Numbered from the stretch's first letter, positions 1 through 8,856 are shown. The stretch: 64,000 nt of DNA from Shimia sagamensis (GCF_900182745.1 NZ_FXTY01000005.1:372001-436000), one strand, 5' to 3'. Notes: a model not told the origin generated them from the sequence alone. Made by a program: numbers and translations.

Positions 1-343
1 CTTTGAGCGCCGGCAATCCAATCGCATGCACGGTCAGAACACCCAGCTTATTGAGCGCTGCAAACACCAACGCATCTAGGAACCAGGCCAAGGGCGTGCC
101 GAAACTGCCCCAAAACACGGGCATGTCCGCAAAGCCATCAAATAGGTAGTTTCCAGTAGCCGCATGCACCCCAAGCCCAATCCAAAACCCTGCACAATAG
201 GGGCAGCGCCATTGTTCATACAGAGATTGCAACGGGTGCGGCAGCATCCTAAGGCCCCGCGTGAACCATGTACCCCAGTGCGGCAGATGCTCCCAAAACA
301 GCTGATGAATCGCTATTCCAAGCAATATGTTCTCAATCACCAT
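1..343 (-). CDS. Partial small membrane protein with CPYC motif
   Basis: The gene begins at an ATG at 343 and runs off the left edge, so only the first 114 residues are visible. The protein is hydrophobic, with several likely membrane segments. A CPYCAGFW motif near residue 50 resembles the CPxC-x-x-W motif of DUF1360-type membrane proteins; that link is a guess. It lies downstream of the MarR gene on the same strand but has its own 73-bp upstream gap. A perfect inverted repeat in that gap matches the architecture of a site before the MarR gene, so it is probably a target of that regulator. The function is unknown. Confidence 0.6.
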   Translation of the reverse strand, partial: MVIENILLGIAIHQLFWEHLPHWGTWFTRGLRMLPHPLQSLYEQWRCPYCAGFWIGLGVHAATGNYLFDGFADMPVFWGSFGTPLAWFLDALVFAALNKLGVLTVHAIGLPALK

Positions 344-362
344 AATCGTTTCCTTTTCACTT

Positions 363-375
363 AGTTAGGCTAACT
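363..375. promoter_or_regulatory. Probable MarR operator (AGTTAG-G-CTAACT)
   Basis: A perfect 6-bp inverted repeat around one base sits 20 bp before the start of the membrane protein gene. Its outer arms (AGTT/AACT) and 13-bp span are the same as in the site at 826-838 before the MarR gene. Binding by the neighbouring MarR protein is inferred. Confidence 0.55.
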
Positions 376-416
376 TACTTAAAAGCCAAAGTTTGCCGTT
401 ACGCCGGCCCGCCTCG

Positions 417-812
417 CTACAGGCTCGGCATGTCTCCGAGTTCCTTTTCCAATTTTGTCGCAATCTGCTCATACACCCGCGCGCCCCGGGCCAGTTTCAT
501 CTGACCTTCCGGCGTGAGCACAATATGCTGCGCCCGCGCATCCATCATACATTGAAACCGCGAAACCAAATTCCGCGCCTCCAATTTGGCAATCATGGTG
601 CTGGCACTGGCTTTGGTCACCCCCAAAGCCTCCACAATATCTTGCAAATGCTGGCCATGTTTGTCCTCATAGCGCTGCAAGTCTGCTTGCTCCTGCACGG
701 CGCTCAAGTATTCAAACTCACTGAAACTCAACGCCAAGTCCCGCGCCGCTTTGGCCCAGGCCCGATGGCAGGACTGATGCACTTTCTGCAGTTTCTTGGC
801 GAGGTCAGACAT
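417..812 (-). CDS. MarR family transcriptional regulator
   Basis: This 131-residue protein has the size and layout of a MarR winged-helix regulator. The recognition helix region reads VEALGVTKASASTMIAKLEARNL at residues 60-82, followed by a wing (FQCMMDARAQHIVLTPEG). MarR proteins are usually dimeric repressors released by small ligands such as phenolics or oxidants. The start at 812 lies 14 bp from an AGTT-N5-AACT repeat at 826-838. A repeat of the same design precedes the downstream membrane protein gene, which suggests autoregulation plus control of that gene. The ligand is unknown. Confidence 0.88.
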   Translation of the reverse strand: MSDLAKKLQKVHQSCHRAWAKAARDLALSFSEFEYLSAVQEQADLQRYEDKHGQHLQDIVEALGVTKASASTMIAKLEARNLVSRFQCMMDARAQHIVLTPEGQMKLARGARVYEQIATKLEKELGDMPSL

Positions 813-1118
813 GTGAGTCCCAAATAGTTCGCCAAACTAACTACCTAAATCATGTCACCCTGTCAAACCCCTTGCACGCTTGGGTCATCTGCCCTAAACA
901 CCGCTTGTCCGCGTCTCATATGAGTCGTTCGGACGTGCTGTGCATTGCATGTATCCTCGGTTTCTTCGTCGAAGATGGCAAAAAATCAGCGCAAGAAGAC
1001 AAGAAAAGACGACCTGACCCTCTGGCGGGCGCTGCGGCGGACCCGGAAGAAGACCAAGAGTTCTGAGGTGCATCAAACCTTTGTGGATATAACCACAAGC
1101 ATCATAGGAGATGATCCA
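813..1118. other. 306-bp intergenic region before rplS
   Basis: This gap separates the divergent MarR gene from rplS. Apart from the MarR operator, it holds a possible sigma-70 promoter for rplS: TTGCAC at 872-877, 17 bp, then TAAACA at 895-900. That would give a leader of roughly 210 nt. A Lys/Arg-rich open stretch from 975 is in frame with rplS, and another frame is open to a TGA at 1064-1066, but neither looks like a recognisable protein. The usual rplS neighbours rpsP, rimM and trmD are not in the window. Confidence 0.4.
826..838. promoter_or_regulatory. Probable MarR operator (AGTT-CGCCA-AACT)
   Basis: A 13-bp interrupted inverted repeat lies just upstream of the MarR start codon. It extends to TAGTT/AACTA at 825-839 and has the same arms and spacing as the site at 363-375. 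It is a likely autoregulatory operator. Confidence 0.5.
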
Positions 1119-1493
1119 ATGGATCTGATCGCACAGCTCGAAGCGGAGCAGATTGCTGCGCTGGGGAAAGACATCCCCGATTTCAAAGCCGGTGACACCA
1201 TCCGTGTTGGCTTTAAAGTGACCGAAGGTTCGCGCACCCGTGTGCAGAACTACGAAGGTGTTTGCATCAGCCGTAAAAACGGCCACGGCATCGCTGGCTC
1301 GTTCACTGTTCGCAAGATTTCCTTTGGCGAAGGTGTGGAACGTGTGTTCCCACTGTTCTCGACCAACATCGACAGCATCACTGTTGTGCGCCGCGGTCGT
1401 GTACGTCGCGCCAAACTGTACTATCTGCGCGCCCGTCGTGGTAAGTCCGCACGTATCGCAGAAGACACCACCTACAAAGCCAAAAAAGCGTAA
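1119..1493 (+). CDS. rplS: 50S ribosomal protein L19
   Basis: The product is ribosomal protein L19, which lies at the 30S-50S interface. The 124-residue sequence carries the family hallmarks: [29 protein letters not shown] in the first half, [15 protein letters not shown] near residues 76-90, and a basic end with [21 protein letters not shown] chose the ATG at 1119 because it has a GGAG ribosome-binding site at 1107-1110 and matches the family start [11 protein letters not shown]. The frame is open further upstream, but that extension is not L19-like. rpmE follows 11 bp later, so the two genes are probably co-transcribed. Confidence 0.97.
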   Translation: MDLIAQLEAEQIAALGKDIPDFKAGDTIRVGFKVTEGSRTRVQNYEGVCISRKNGHGIAGSFTVRKISFGEGVERVFPLFSTNIDSITVVRRGRVRRAKLYYLRARRGKSARIAEDTTYKAKKA

Positions 1494-1504
1494 GGAGCGG
1501 TATT

Positions 1505-1726
1505 ATGAAAGCAGACACTCATCCCGACTACCACTTCATCGACGTGAAAATGACCGATGGCACCATCGTCAAGATGCGTTCCACCTACGGCAACGAAGGC
1601 GACCAGCTGGCGCTGGACGTGGACCCTTCCGTGCACCCCGCATGGAACGGCGGCTCCACCCGCTTGATGGATGCCGGCGGCCGCGTTTCCAAGTTCAAAA
1701 AGAAATACGAAGGCCTGGGCTTCTAA
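1505..1726 (+). CDS. rpmE: 50S ribosomal protein L31
   Basis: This is a 73-residue L31 protein. It begins [12 protein letters not shown] and contains the conserved SVHPAWNGG segment with a basic C-terminal tail. It has no cysteines, so it is the zinc-independent (C-minus) form rather than the CxxC form. An AAGGAG ribosome-binding site precedes the ATG. It lies immediately after rplS and ends just before a strong Rho-independent terminator, closing a two-gene ribosomal operon. Confidence 0.96.
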   Translation: MKADTHPDYHFIDVKMTDGTIVKMRSTYGNEGDQLALDVDPSVHPAWNGGSTRLMDAGGRVSKFKKKYEGLGF

Positions 1727-1746
1727 GCTTAGCTCCCCTCGTAACA

Positions 1747-1779
1747 GAAAACGCCGCCTCCCTCGGGGCGGCGTTTTTT
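1747..1779 (+). terminator. Rho-independent terminator after rpmE
   Basis: The stem is ACGCCGCC paired with GGGCGGCGT, followed by six T. The A-run on the 5' side may let it work in both directions, also serving the convergent methyltransferase gene. Confidence 0.9.
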
Positions 1780-1851
1780 GTTGGCGTCCCACATATTGCA
1801 TCAATCGATCTCATTGCCATGGCGCGGCAGATCGGTCGGAACCCGCGCCGA

Positions 1852-2664
1852 CTAGACCTGCGCTGTTGCCACATAAGATGTGAAGGGCACCACATAGCCA
1901 CTAGCTGTCTGATACGCAGCAATGACATCTCTCATTTCGCTGAATGCCTGGTCCCGCATCGCGTCTTCAACCTGCCAAAACGTTCCAGTAACCACCGGTG
2001 GTATGGCGCGGATGTGATTGTCAACGTAATCCTCAAACGGCGGCAATGCGACATCCACTTTCTGGGTGGCAACTGTCACCTGTGCCATGCCCGCACCTTT
2101 AAACCAGCCCTGTACGGCTGCTTCACCGGCCTCCACACAGGTGACCTTGGCGGCCGCCGGATTTGACGCAAACCCGCGTTCCAGCACACCAATCACAGCA
2201 TCCAGATAAGGCGATTGCACCCGAGGCGCCCAGACCGTCGCCGCAATCTGCGCCCCAGGCTTGGCGACCCGCGCCATTTCCTTCAGGCCCGCAGACGGAT
2301 CAGGAAAAAACTGCACCCCTTGCTGGCAGATCACCGCATCAAATGTATCGTCCTCAAACGGCAGGTTCAGAGCCGACGCCTCCTGCCAGCGCACAGCAGC
2401 GCCCTCGGTTTCACCTGAGGTCTTTGCTAGAGACAGCATCGCAGTGTTGATATCACTCCCGATCACGGCCCCGTCCGGTCCGACACAGGCCGCTGCCCGA
2501 CGCGTGGCAAACCCGGTCCCACACGCCACATCCAGAACATTTTGATTTGGCTGAACCGCGGCTGCCATCAAGTGTTCAACAAATGGCGCCATAAACACCC
2601 GCACATATTTATCGTAATACTGCGGGCCACTTTCGCTGACCTGAAACCCAGACTCTTTGACCAT
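1852..2664 (-). CDS. Class I SAM-dependent methyltransferase
   Basis: The 270-residue product has a Methyltransf_11-type Rossmann domain. Motif I is VLDVACGTGFATR near residue 45, and the acidic SAM-binding residue lies in VIGSDINTAMLSLAK. A later motif reads FDAVICQQGVQFFPDP. This is typical of UbiE-like small-molecule methyltransferases, but the substrate cannot be told. The ATG at 2664 is chosen because GGGAGG lies 5 bp upstream; a longer in-frame extension lacks such a site. It is divergent from the TPR gene and convergent with rpmE. Confidence 0.85.
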   Translation of the reverse strand: MVKESGFQVSESGPQYYDKYVRVFMAPFVEHLMAAAVQPNQNVLDVACGTGFATRRAAACVGPDGAVIGSDINTAMLSLAKTSGETEGAAVRWQEASALNLPFEDDTFDAVICQQGVQFFPDPSAGLKEMARVAKPGAQIAATVWAPRVQSPYLDAVIGVLERGFASNPAAAKVTCVEAGEAAVQGWFKGAGMAQVTVATQKVDVALPPFEDYVDNHIRAIPPVVTGTFWQVEDAMRDQAFSEMRDVIAAYQTASGYVVPFTSYVATAQV

Positions 2665-2734
2665 ACCGGCCTCCCTACCCACACAAAATCGACACATCAC
2701 ACCCTAGAGGTTTAAGTGACCAAGGCACTGGGGG

Positions 2735-2762
2735 TTTTGCGCACTTGCGGAACCGCGCAAAA
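2735..2762. repeat. Stem-loop in divergent intergenic region
   Basis: TTTTGCGC and GCGCAAAA form a perfect 8-bp stem with a 12-nt loop, between the methyltransferase and TPR genes. Two 6-bp pairings follow just downstream (AGCCGG/CCGGCT and GGCCAG/CTGGCC). It may be a structured leader or an operator; its role is unknown. Confidence 0.35.
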
Positions 2763-2924
2763 GCCGGCCAGCGGGCGCACCCGGCTCGCGACTGGCCTCA
2801 TCACGGGCATTCAAGCCGTGTTTCGGGCCGCTTCATTGTTACAGAGCAGCCAATCCTTGCTTTGTGTTCCTGTCCTCTCGTGCCAGACTGTCCTCTTTCA
2901 GAGCGTATCTGCCGGAGGCCGCCC

Positions 2925-4202
2925 ATGCTCAAAGATCATTATGGCAATCTGATTTCGACATCGTCACGTGAAGCTCAATCCAATTATGACCGTGCGGTGC
3001 ACCTCTTCCTTGGCGCCAACTTTGGTGCTGTTGAAGGTTTCACCAACGCCACCACAGCTGACCCCAACTTCGCCATCGCCCACGCAGGCAAAGCCCGCGC
3101 TCTGATGATGACCGGCGACATGCCAGCCGCCAAAGCCGCCCTGGCACAGGCGCAAGCTTGCGCAGCCCACTCCTCACCTCGCGAAAAAGCACACATAAAC
3201 CTGTTTGCTTTGATGCTGTCCGGAAAAGCTGTCGAAGCCCGCGAAGCTGTCCGAGCCCATGTCCGGGAATACCCACGTGACGCCCTTGCGGCACAGCTTT
3301 GCTCCAACGTCTTTGGCCTCATTGGGTTTTCCGGAAAAGTTGGACGCGAAGCTGAGTTGCTGGCCTATACCACTGCGCTGATGCCACATTACGGCGACGA
3401 TTGGTGGATGACATCCATGCACGCGCTGTCGCTCTGCGAAACCGGGCAAATCGACCTCTCGTTGACCATGATGGAGCAATCACTCGCCACCAACCCACGC
3501 AACGCCAACGCCTCTCATTTCAAGGCCCACGCCCAATATGAGGCAGGCGCCACAGAAGACGGGCGCGCCTATCTCACCGGCTGGCTAGAGGACTACGACG
3601 ACCGCGGCGTCCTGCATGGTCACCTCAGCTGGCACGTTGCGCTCTGGGCACTGCAACAGGGCGACGAAACCGCAATGTGGAAAGCCATAGACACCCGCGT
3701 TGGCCCCGACGGCGCCAAAGGCCTGCCAATCAATGTGCTGACCGACACCGCTGCCATTCTGTATCGCGCTGAACTGGCTGGAGTTGAAGTCACCGCCTCA
3801 CGCTGGAAATCCCTCAGCGATTATGCGGCTCAATGTTTCCCTGAAACCGGCCAAAGCTTTGCCGATCTCCATGCCGCCCTCAGCCACGCCATGGCTGGCG
3901 AAGGAGATCGCCTCGCCAACATTACAGACACCGCCAAAGGTTATGCTGGGGATCTGATCAAACCCATGGCCGCTGCTTGGGGGCAAATTGCCCGATCCGA
4001 TTGGACAGGGGCCTTAGACAGTCTGATACCTGTCATGGCACACACCGAGCGTCTCGGCGGCAGTCGCGCCCAACGGGACCTGCTCGAACTGAGCTACGCC
4101 AATGTATTGATGAAACTTGGCAAAACCGACGAGGCACAGCGCAGCCTGTCAACCCGCCGCCCGGTGTTGGCAGACGCGCCGCCCCTTGCGATCACGCAGT
4201 GA
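2925..4202 (+). CDS. TPR-repeat protein, TTC38-like
   Basis: This 425-residue protein is built of helical tetratricopeptide-like repeats. Examples are the segments around PNFAIAHAGKARALMMTGDMPAAKAAL, DDWWMTSMHALSLCETGQIDLSL, and NPRNANASHFKAHAQYEAG. The pattern and length resemble the TTC38 family, whose biochemical role is poorly known. There is no signal peptide, so it is probably cytoplasmic. The ATG at 2925 has GGAGG at 2914-2918. The last 11 bp overlap the end of the convergent MFS gene. Confidence 0.78.
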   Translation: MLKDHYGNLISTSSREAQSNYDRAVHLFLGANFGAVEGFTNATTADPNFAIAHAGKARALMMTGDMPAAKAALAQAQACAAHSSPREKAHINLFALMLSGKAVEAREAVRAHVREYPRDALAAQLCSNVFGLIGFSGKVGREAELLAYTTALMPHYGDDWWMTSMHALSLCETGQIDLSLTMMEQSLATNPRNANASHFKAHAQYEAGATEDGRAYLTGWLEDYDDRGVLHGHLSWHVALWALQQGDETAMWKAIDTRVGPDGAKGLPINVLTDTAAILYRAELAGVEVTASRWKSLSDYAAQCFPETGQSFADLHAALSHAMAGEGDRLANITDTAKGYAGDLIKPMAAAWGQIARSDWTGALDSLIPVMAHTERLGGSRAQRDLLELSYANVLMKLGKTDEAQRSLSTRRPVLADAPPLAITQ

Positions 4203-5403
4203 CGACCCGCCCGCCCCGCGTGCGTATCAAAATCAGTCCCATAATGGCGATGTTGAGCGCGTTCCAGGCAATGCCGTTAATGAACGCCAGCTCATAGCTG
4301 CCGCTCACGTCGTAAATCCAGCCTGACATCCAACCGCCAATCGCCATACCCAAGATGGTTGCCATCATCACAAACCCGACCCGGCTTCCGGCTTCCTTTG
4401 CGGGCATGTATTCGCGCACCACCATGGCGTAGGCGGGCACAATCCCGCCCTGCGCCAAACCAAAGGCCAGGCTGACCAGATAGAGCGGCACCAGCCCATC
4501 AAACGGCAGAAACAGGAACAGCGCACCCATCTGCAATACAGAGCCAATCAACAGCGTCAGCACGCCGCCCAATTGGTCCGCCACCAGCCCGCTGATCAAC
4601 CGGCTCACAACGCCGCCCATCAGCATCAGCGCCAGCATCTCCGCCCCGACGGCTGCCCCATAGCCAAGGTCCACACAGAAACTCACGATATGCACCTGAG
4701 GCATGCTCATCGCCACGCAACAGCCAATCCCGGCCAGTCCCAAGATCCACATCAACGGTGCAGGCTTGAACGGCGCGCCCGCCTGCCTTGCGGCGGCAGC
4801 GTTATCCTGCGCAATCAAAGCCTCCTGGGGCACTTTAGGACGCAACAAAAACGCCAGCGGCACCACCGCCGCAACCGTCATCACCGCCAAAACCACAAAC
4901 ACCGCCCGCCAGCCGTAATCACTCAACACACCGGACAGCAGCACCGGCCAAATCGCGCCGGACAGATAATTCCCACTCGCCGCAATCGCCACGGCAATGC
5001 CGCGCCGCTTCTGAAACCACAGCGACACATCCGCGATCAGCGGTCCAAACCCCACCGCCGTGCCAAAGCCCAGAAACAGATGCACAAACGACAGCATCAA
5101 CACCGAACCACTCATCGCCGCCGCGCCATAACTCACCGCGCTGAGCACCGCCGCACCAATCAACGCCTTGGTTACCCCCCAGCGATCCACTGCTTGCCCG
5201 ATGACAAAATTGCCCACTGCAAAGCCAACCATGGTCAGCACATAGGGCAGCGAGGCATCCGCCCGATCGATGCCGAATTCCTCCTGCACCGCAGGCATCA
5301 CCACAATCACCGCCCACATGCCCACATTGGCAAACACACCAATCAAAAGCGTGATGGCGAGGCGGATCCAACTGTAGCGGCTATCAAGAACGGGATGTGT
5401 CAT
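4192..5403 (-). CDS. MFS transporter
   Basis: This is a 403-residue major facilitator with about 12 hydrophobic segments. It contains the loop motif VIGQAVDRWGVTKALIGAAV after helix 2, and KEAGSRVGFVMMATILGMAIGGWMSG in the second half. The overall shape fits the oxalate/formate antiporter-like and monocarboxylate-like branch, but the substrate is not predictable. It is convergent with the TPR gene and divergent from the DUF900 hydrolase. The 132-bp shared upstream region holds a 9-bp inverted repeat (GCCAGAGTG at 5441, CACTCTGGC at 5506). Confidence 0.85.
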   Translation of the reverse strand: MTHPVLDSRYSWIRLAITLLIGVFANVGMWAVIVVMPAVQEEFGIDRADASLPYVLTMVGFAVGNFVIGQAVDRWGVTKALIGAAVLSAVSYGAAAMSGSVLMLSFVHLFLGFGTAVGFGPLIADVSLWFQKRRGIAVAIAASGNYLSGAIWPVLLSGVLSDYGWRAVFVVLAVMTVAAVVPLAFLLRPKVPQEALIAQDNAAAARQAGAPFKPAPLMWILGLAGIGCCVAMSMPQVHIVSFCVDLGYGAAVGAEMLALMLMGGVVSRLISGLVADQLGGVLTLLIGSVLQMGALFLFLPFDGLVPLYLVSLAFGLAQGGIVPAYAMVVREYMPAKEAGSRVGFVMMATILGMAIGGWMSGWIYDVSGSYELAFINGIAWNALNIAIMGLILIRTRGGRVVTA

Positions 5404-5535
5404 GGCGCCACGCTAGGGCGGCTTGGGGCAAGAGTATAGGGCCAGAGTGCCCTTCTGGCGCAGCCACGCCGCACCGTCATTTTGTAAAATCACCGCTCCG
5501 TGCCACACTCTGGCTTTTGAGTGAAAGGTTTAACG

Positions 5536-6450
5536 ATGGCTCTGTTTTTCTCGCGCCGGACGTATAATGCGCAAAAGAAGAAATTTACCGACAACCCCGC
5601 CGCCCTCACCCGCTATGTCTCCATGACAGATCAAAGTGACGACGGCTCTGTGCACACCGGCGGCATTATTCCGCAATCAGAGTGGCTCAAACAGGTGCAA
5701 CAAGCCGGCGGCACCAAAGAGATCCTGATCTACGTGCACGGTTTCAACACCTCCCAAAAAGGCATGCTCGACCGTCTCGCCAAAATCGAAACCGGCGTGA
5801 AAGCGCATGGATTTCAGGGCGCTGTGATCGCCTATGACTGGCCAAGCGACGGCACGGTGTTGGCCTACAATTCAGACCGTGGCGATGCCAAAAAGACCGC
5901 CCCGCATCTGGTGGATGACGGCATCTTGCCGCTACTTGCCCTCACACCACGCCCCAAAATCCACCTCATCGCCCACTCCATGGGCGGGCTGGTTGCGTTG
6001 CGCGGTTTTTCCGACTTTGGCGATTCCGTGGGCCACTGGGGCATAGATCAGGTCATGTTCTGCTCCGCCGACATTGACGCCACCTGGCTGGAAAAAGGCG
6101 CCTGGGGCGGGCTGGTGCTGGATGAGCGCAGCAAACGCTTCACCAACTACTACAGTGGACGAGACCGCGTCCTCGCCTTGGCCGGCGGTCTGATCAACGG
6201 CGGCCGCGAGCGCGCGGGCCACGTTGGCATGCCGTCCCCCGTCACCAAAGGCCACTGGGACATCTACTGCAACGAACAATACAAAAAACACGTCCCCGAC
6301 GCACAGCAAACCATGGTCTATTCCCACCGCTGGTGGTTTGACAACGACGGCTTCTACAAAGACCTCACCCTCACCATGGCGGGCAAGGACGCCAAAACCA
6401 TGCCGACCCGCCGCCCCACCAATCAGGCCGACCTGGCGCTCCTGACCTGA
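5536..6450 (+). CDS. DUF900 alpha/beta hydrolase
   Basis: The 304-residue protein is an alpha/beta-hydrolase of the DUF900 type. It has an oxyanion-hole strand ILIYVHGFNTS, the nucleophile elbow IAHSMGGLVALRGF with the catalytic serine, and a later DRVLALAGGL region. Family substrates are unknown. The ATG at 5536 is preferred because GAAAGG lies 7 bp upstream; a GTG 15 bp earlier is possible. There is no signal peptide. It is transcribed away from the MFS gene and convergent with the VOC gene. Confidence 0.82.
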   Translation: MALFFSRRTYNAQKKKFTDNPAALTRYVSMTDQSDDGSVHTGGIIPQSEWLKQVQQAGGTKEILIYVHGFNTSQKGMLDRLAKIETGVKAHGFQGAVIAYDWPSDGTVLAYNSDRGDAKKTAPHLVDDGILPLLALTPRPKIHLIAHSMGGLVALRGFSDFGDSVGHWGIDQVMFCSADIDATWLEKGAWGGLVLDERSKRFTNYYSGRDRVLALAGGLINGGRERAGHVGMPSPVTKGHWDIYCNEQYKKHVPDAQQTMVYSHRWWFDNDGFYKDLTLTMAGKDAKTMPTRRPTNQADLALLT

Positions 6451-6469
6451 CCCAAACGGGCGGTGCCTC

Positions 6470-6892
6470 TTACGCGCCGCCCACCTGCTGGTGCACCTCA
6501 ACCACATTGCCCTCAGGGTCTTGGAAAAACACCTGATGCCATTCTTTGGCAAAGGCGGTGCCGTAGTCCGAGTACGGCACGCCGTTCTCTTCCAGCACTT
6601 TCAGAAACGCCGCCAGATCATCGGTGCGAAACGCAATATGCCCGCGGTCCACCGGATTGATCACCTGCCCGTTCACAAAAGCCACATCCAGCCGCCGCTC
6701 CGCCAGATGCATCTGCATATCCCCATCGGTGGCAAACCGAATTTTGCCGTCATAGCCGCTGCCTTCATCAGCCTCAGTGCGCGGAAACTCGTCTTGAGGA
6801 ACATCGGCCAACCCCAGCACCTTGGTGTAAAAATCATGCAGCCGATCCACATCCTTGGAGACAAAGTTGATGTGGTGAAATTCAAGTTTCAT
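6470..6892 (-). CDS. VOC (glyoxalase/dioxygenase-fold) protein
   Basis: This 140-residue protein has one vicinal-oxygen-chelate domain. The N-terminal half has HHINFVSKDVDRLHDFYTKVLGL, and the C-terminal half has GHIAFRTDDLAAFLKVLEENG and DPEGNVVEVHQQ. Likely metal ligands are the early His, the His of GHIAF and the Glu of VVEVH. Members include glyoxalase I, fosfomycin-resistance enzymes and extradiol dioxygenases; which applies here is open. The ATG at 6892 has AGGAG 7 bp upstream. It stands alone. Confidence 0.85.
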   Translation of the reverse strand: MKLEFHHINFVSKDVDRLHDFYTKVLGLADVPQDEFPRTEADEGSGYDGKIRFATDGDMQMHLAERRLDVAFVNGQVINPVDRGHIAFRTDDLAAFLKVLEENGVPYSDYGTAFAKEWHQVFFQDPEGNVVEVHQQVGGA

Positions 6893-7037
6893 GGGGCGGC
6901 TCCTGTGGGGCGGTCTTGATTTTCCCAGCATTGAGACAACACCAATGAGGGAGTGCAAGTCCAAAATCTGTAAGGCCACAGAAAGGATCGACACAACGAG
7001 TGATTGCACTCAGCAAACAACCTCTTAAGCTCCGCCC

Positions 7038-7673
7038 ATGACCGACATCTTCGCCCCCTTTGACCACGCCTTCCCTTGCACGGAATTCTCGCACGCCCTG
7101 TTTTTTGATTGGGACCACGCCCTGCGGTTTGAGCTTGGCGGTGAAGGCGTCCCGACAACCCGTGCGCTTAAGCGTTTCAACCAAGCCCTGCACCGGGCCA
7201 GCACTGTGGCGGCGGCACTGTTCCAAAACACTGAAGAACTCTGGCTCCTAACATCTTACTACGGCGAAAAACCCAGGACCAAGAAACGCCTAAAGCAATT
7301 AAGACACTGCGGCCTCGACCCAGCCAACATCACCCATCTTGGCGCAGTTGCCCAAATTGACGAAGACTACATCGCAGAATTTGGCTGCGATCAGTTTCGG
7401 TTTTGGGACGCCTTCCAATTGACGGAGAAAAGCCAGCTGCAGGAGGTGCTCTGGTTGACTTTGGGTGCCGAACTTGGCGTCCACCCCAGGCTTACCATGG
7501 ATGTGTACTTTGTGGATTTTGCGCAAAATCTAGTGCTGCATCCATATGACGACCGCGGCATGGATGTGGTGGCAATCAACAAAGACGCGCTGCTCCCTCT
7601 CTACCAACGGTTCGGAGACTGGCTTTTGGAGTGGAACCGCCCGGAAATGCGCTCCAATTTTGACGCCGAATGA
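7038..7673 (+). CDS. DUF3885 domain protein
   Basis: The 211-residue protein matches the pattern of DUF3885 proteins: ALFFDWDHALRFELG near residues 20-34, and a C-terminal HPYDDRGMDVVAINKDALLPLYQRFGDWLLEWNR. The function of the family is unknown, and it often occurs as scattered single genes. There are no membrane segments. The stop lies 1 bp before the stop of the convergent TetR gene. Base composition is slightly lower in GC than its neighbours. Confidence 0.72.
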   Translation: MTDIFAPFDHAFPCTEFSHALFFDWDHALRFELGGEGVPTTRALKRFNQALHRASTVAAALFQNTEELWLLTSYYGEKPRTKKRLKQLRHCGLDPANITHLGAVAQIDEDYIAEFGCDQFRFWDAFQLTEKSQLQEVLWLTLGAELGVHPRLTMDVYFVDFAQNLVLHPYDDRGMDVVAINKDALLPLYQRFGDWLLEWNRPEMRSNFDAE

Positions 7674-7674
7674 C

Positions 7675-8271
7675 CTAGGCCGCTTCCCCCGCCAAGCCAA
7701 ACAACAACACCCGCGTATTCGCCGCCAGCCATTCCTCGGCATAAGCCTCATCATTGAGCACAGTCTTGCCGTCCGCCTTCATCGTGGCCGCATACATGAT
7801 CTGATTGCCCAGCCGATCCAGCACCAAGCCGGTGATCAGCTGCACCTCCAGCTCCGCATCAACAAAGCCCGCCACCTGCGCCGCGCTCAAATAGGCCGCG
7901 AAGCCTTCGTGATACCGCGTTCCGCTGGCAACTCCCCGGTTCTCCCGCACCAGAATGCGGAACACCGGCGCCTGTGAAATCAACGCCCGAAACGTCTCCG
8001 AGATGAACATCTCCAACCGCAGCCGCATTTCCTCTGCCGTTTTTGGCGGCTTGGAAATCAACCGCAGCGGCACGTCAAACGTCGCTGCGGTGAACTCGTC
8101 AATGATGGCGTTGAACAACCCTTCTTTGGTGCCAAAGTAGTGGTGGATCATGGTCGAACTGGCATCCGCCATCTTGCAAATTTCACGCACCGAGGCCCCG
8201 GCATAGCCCCGGTCCGCAAACAACGTTTTGCCAGCGTCAATCAAGCGCGCTTTGATGGATGTGTCCTGCAT
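7675..8271 (-). CDS. TetR family regulator
   Basis: The 198-residue protein has an N-terminal TetR helix-turn-helix (ARLIDAGKTLFADRGYAGASVREICKMADASSTMIHHYFGTKEGLF) and a helical ligand domain. The ATG at 8271 is chosen for GGGAGG 4 bp upstream. It follows the SRPBCC gene on the same strand by 33 bp, so the two are probably one transcript. A perfect 7-4-7 palindrome in front of the SRPBCC gene is its likely operator, making this a self-controlled two-gene unit. The effector is probably a small hydrophobic ligand. Confidence 0.88.
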   Translation of the reverse strand: MQDTSIKARLIDAGKTLFADRGYAGASVREICKMADASSTMIHHYFGTKEGLFNAIIDEFTAATFDVPLRLISKPPKTAEEMRLRLEMFISETFRALISQAPVFRILVRENRGVASGTRYHEGFAAYLSAAQVAGFVDAELEVQLITGLVLDRLGNQIMYAATMKADGKTVLNDEAYAEEWLAANTRVLLFGLAGEAA

Positions 8272-8304
8272 GTGACCTCCCATTCCCGCGCACTGTCGCG
8301 CAGA

Positions 8305-8829
8305 TCAGGCCGCGTGAGCCGCCGCCTCTGATTTGATTTTTTCTACCTTTCTGGGATGCGGTTGACCAGTCTCTACAAAGTGTTGAATTTCCTCAAGACT
8401 GCGGATGAACCCGGCATCCAGACCTTTGGTCAACATCCCGCGCATCGGTTTGGCAAACCATTTTGGCGTGGCATCCCCGATCCAAGTCACCTCGCAAGTT
8501 GCGTCATTGATCGCTCGCACAATCACCGTGGAGGTGTAGCCCTTCATTGGCATGGCTTTGGACCCCCTATGCAGGGTCACATCCACGCTGAGGGTCATTG
8601 CCTCCGAGTCAAACTGGGTCAGCACCTCTTCTTGGTACATTGGCGCAAACTTGTGGAACAGGTAGGAATAGCGCCCTTTTGCTGGCGCGCCGGGCAAGGC
8701 TGGGCCCTCGATGGCTTCCGCACGCGGGATCGCCGCCATCCAGCGGTTCACGGCGACAAAGTCGTCCCCAATCAACTTCCAGGCGGCGGAGGCAGGGGCT
8801 TTCACGGTGATTGAATTTTTGGAGGTCAT
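8305..8829 (-). CDS. SRPBCC (START-like) ligand-binding protein
   Basis: This 174-residue protein has the SRPBCC layout: an N-terminal strand with NSITVKAPASAAWKLIGD, a central antiparallel sheet, and a C-terminal helix (GMLTKGLDAGFIRSLEEIQHFVE). Such proteins bind hydrophobic ligands or act as polyketide cyclase-like enzymes. The ATG at 8829 has AAAGG 7 bp upstream. It is first in an operon with the TetR gene, which suggests the regulator senses a compound this protein binds or handles. Confidence 0.8.
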   Translation of the reverse strand: MTSKNSITVKAPASAAWKLIGDDFVAVNRWMAAIPRAEAIEGPALPGAPAKGRYSYLFHKFAPMYQEEVLTQFDSEAMTLSVDVTLHRGSKAMPMKGYTSTVIVRAINDATCEVTWIGDATPKWFAKPMRGMLTKGLDAGFIRSLEEIQHFVETGQPHPRKVEKIKSEAAAHAA

Positions 8830-8856
8830 TGCGCGGCCTTTCGATTGCACAGCATA

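Noticed and set aside
872..1066. Small Lys/Glu-rich open frame before rplS
   Set aside because: No ribosome-binding site, no recognisable family and no clear start. It could be a relic but cannot be supported as a gene.
5441..5514. 9-bp inverted repeat between the MFS and DUF900 genes as a regulator site
   Set aside because: The arms are 56 bp apart and neither neighbour is a regulator. It is noted with the MFS gene but not claimed as an operator.
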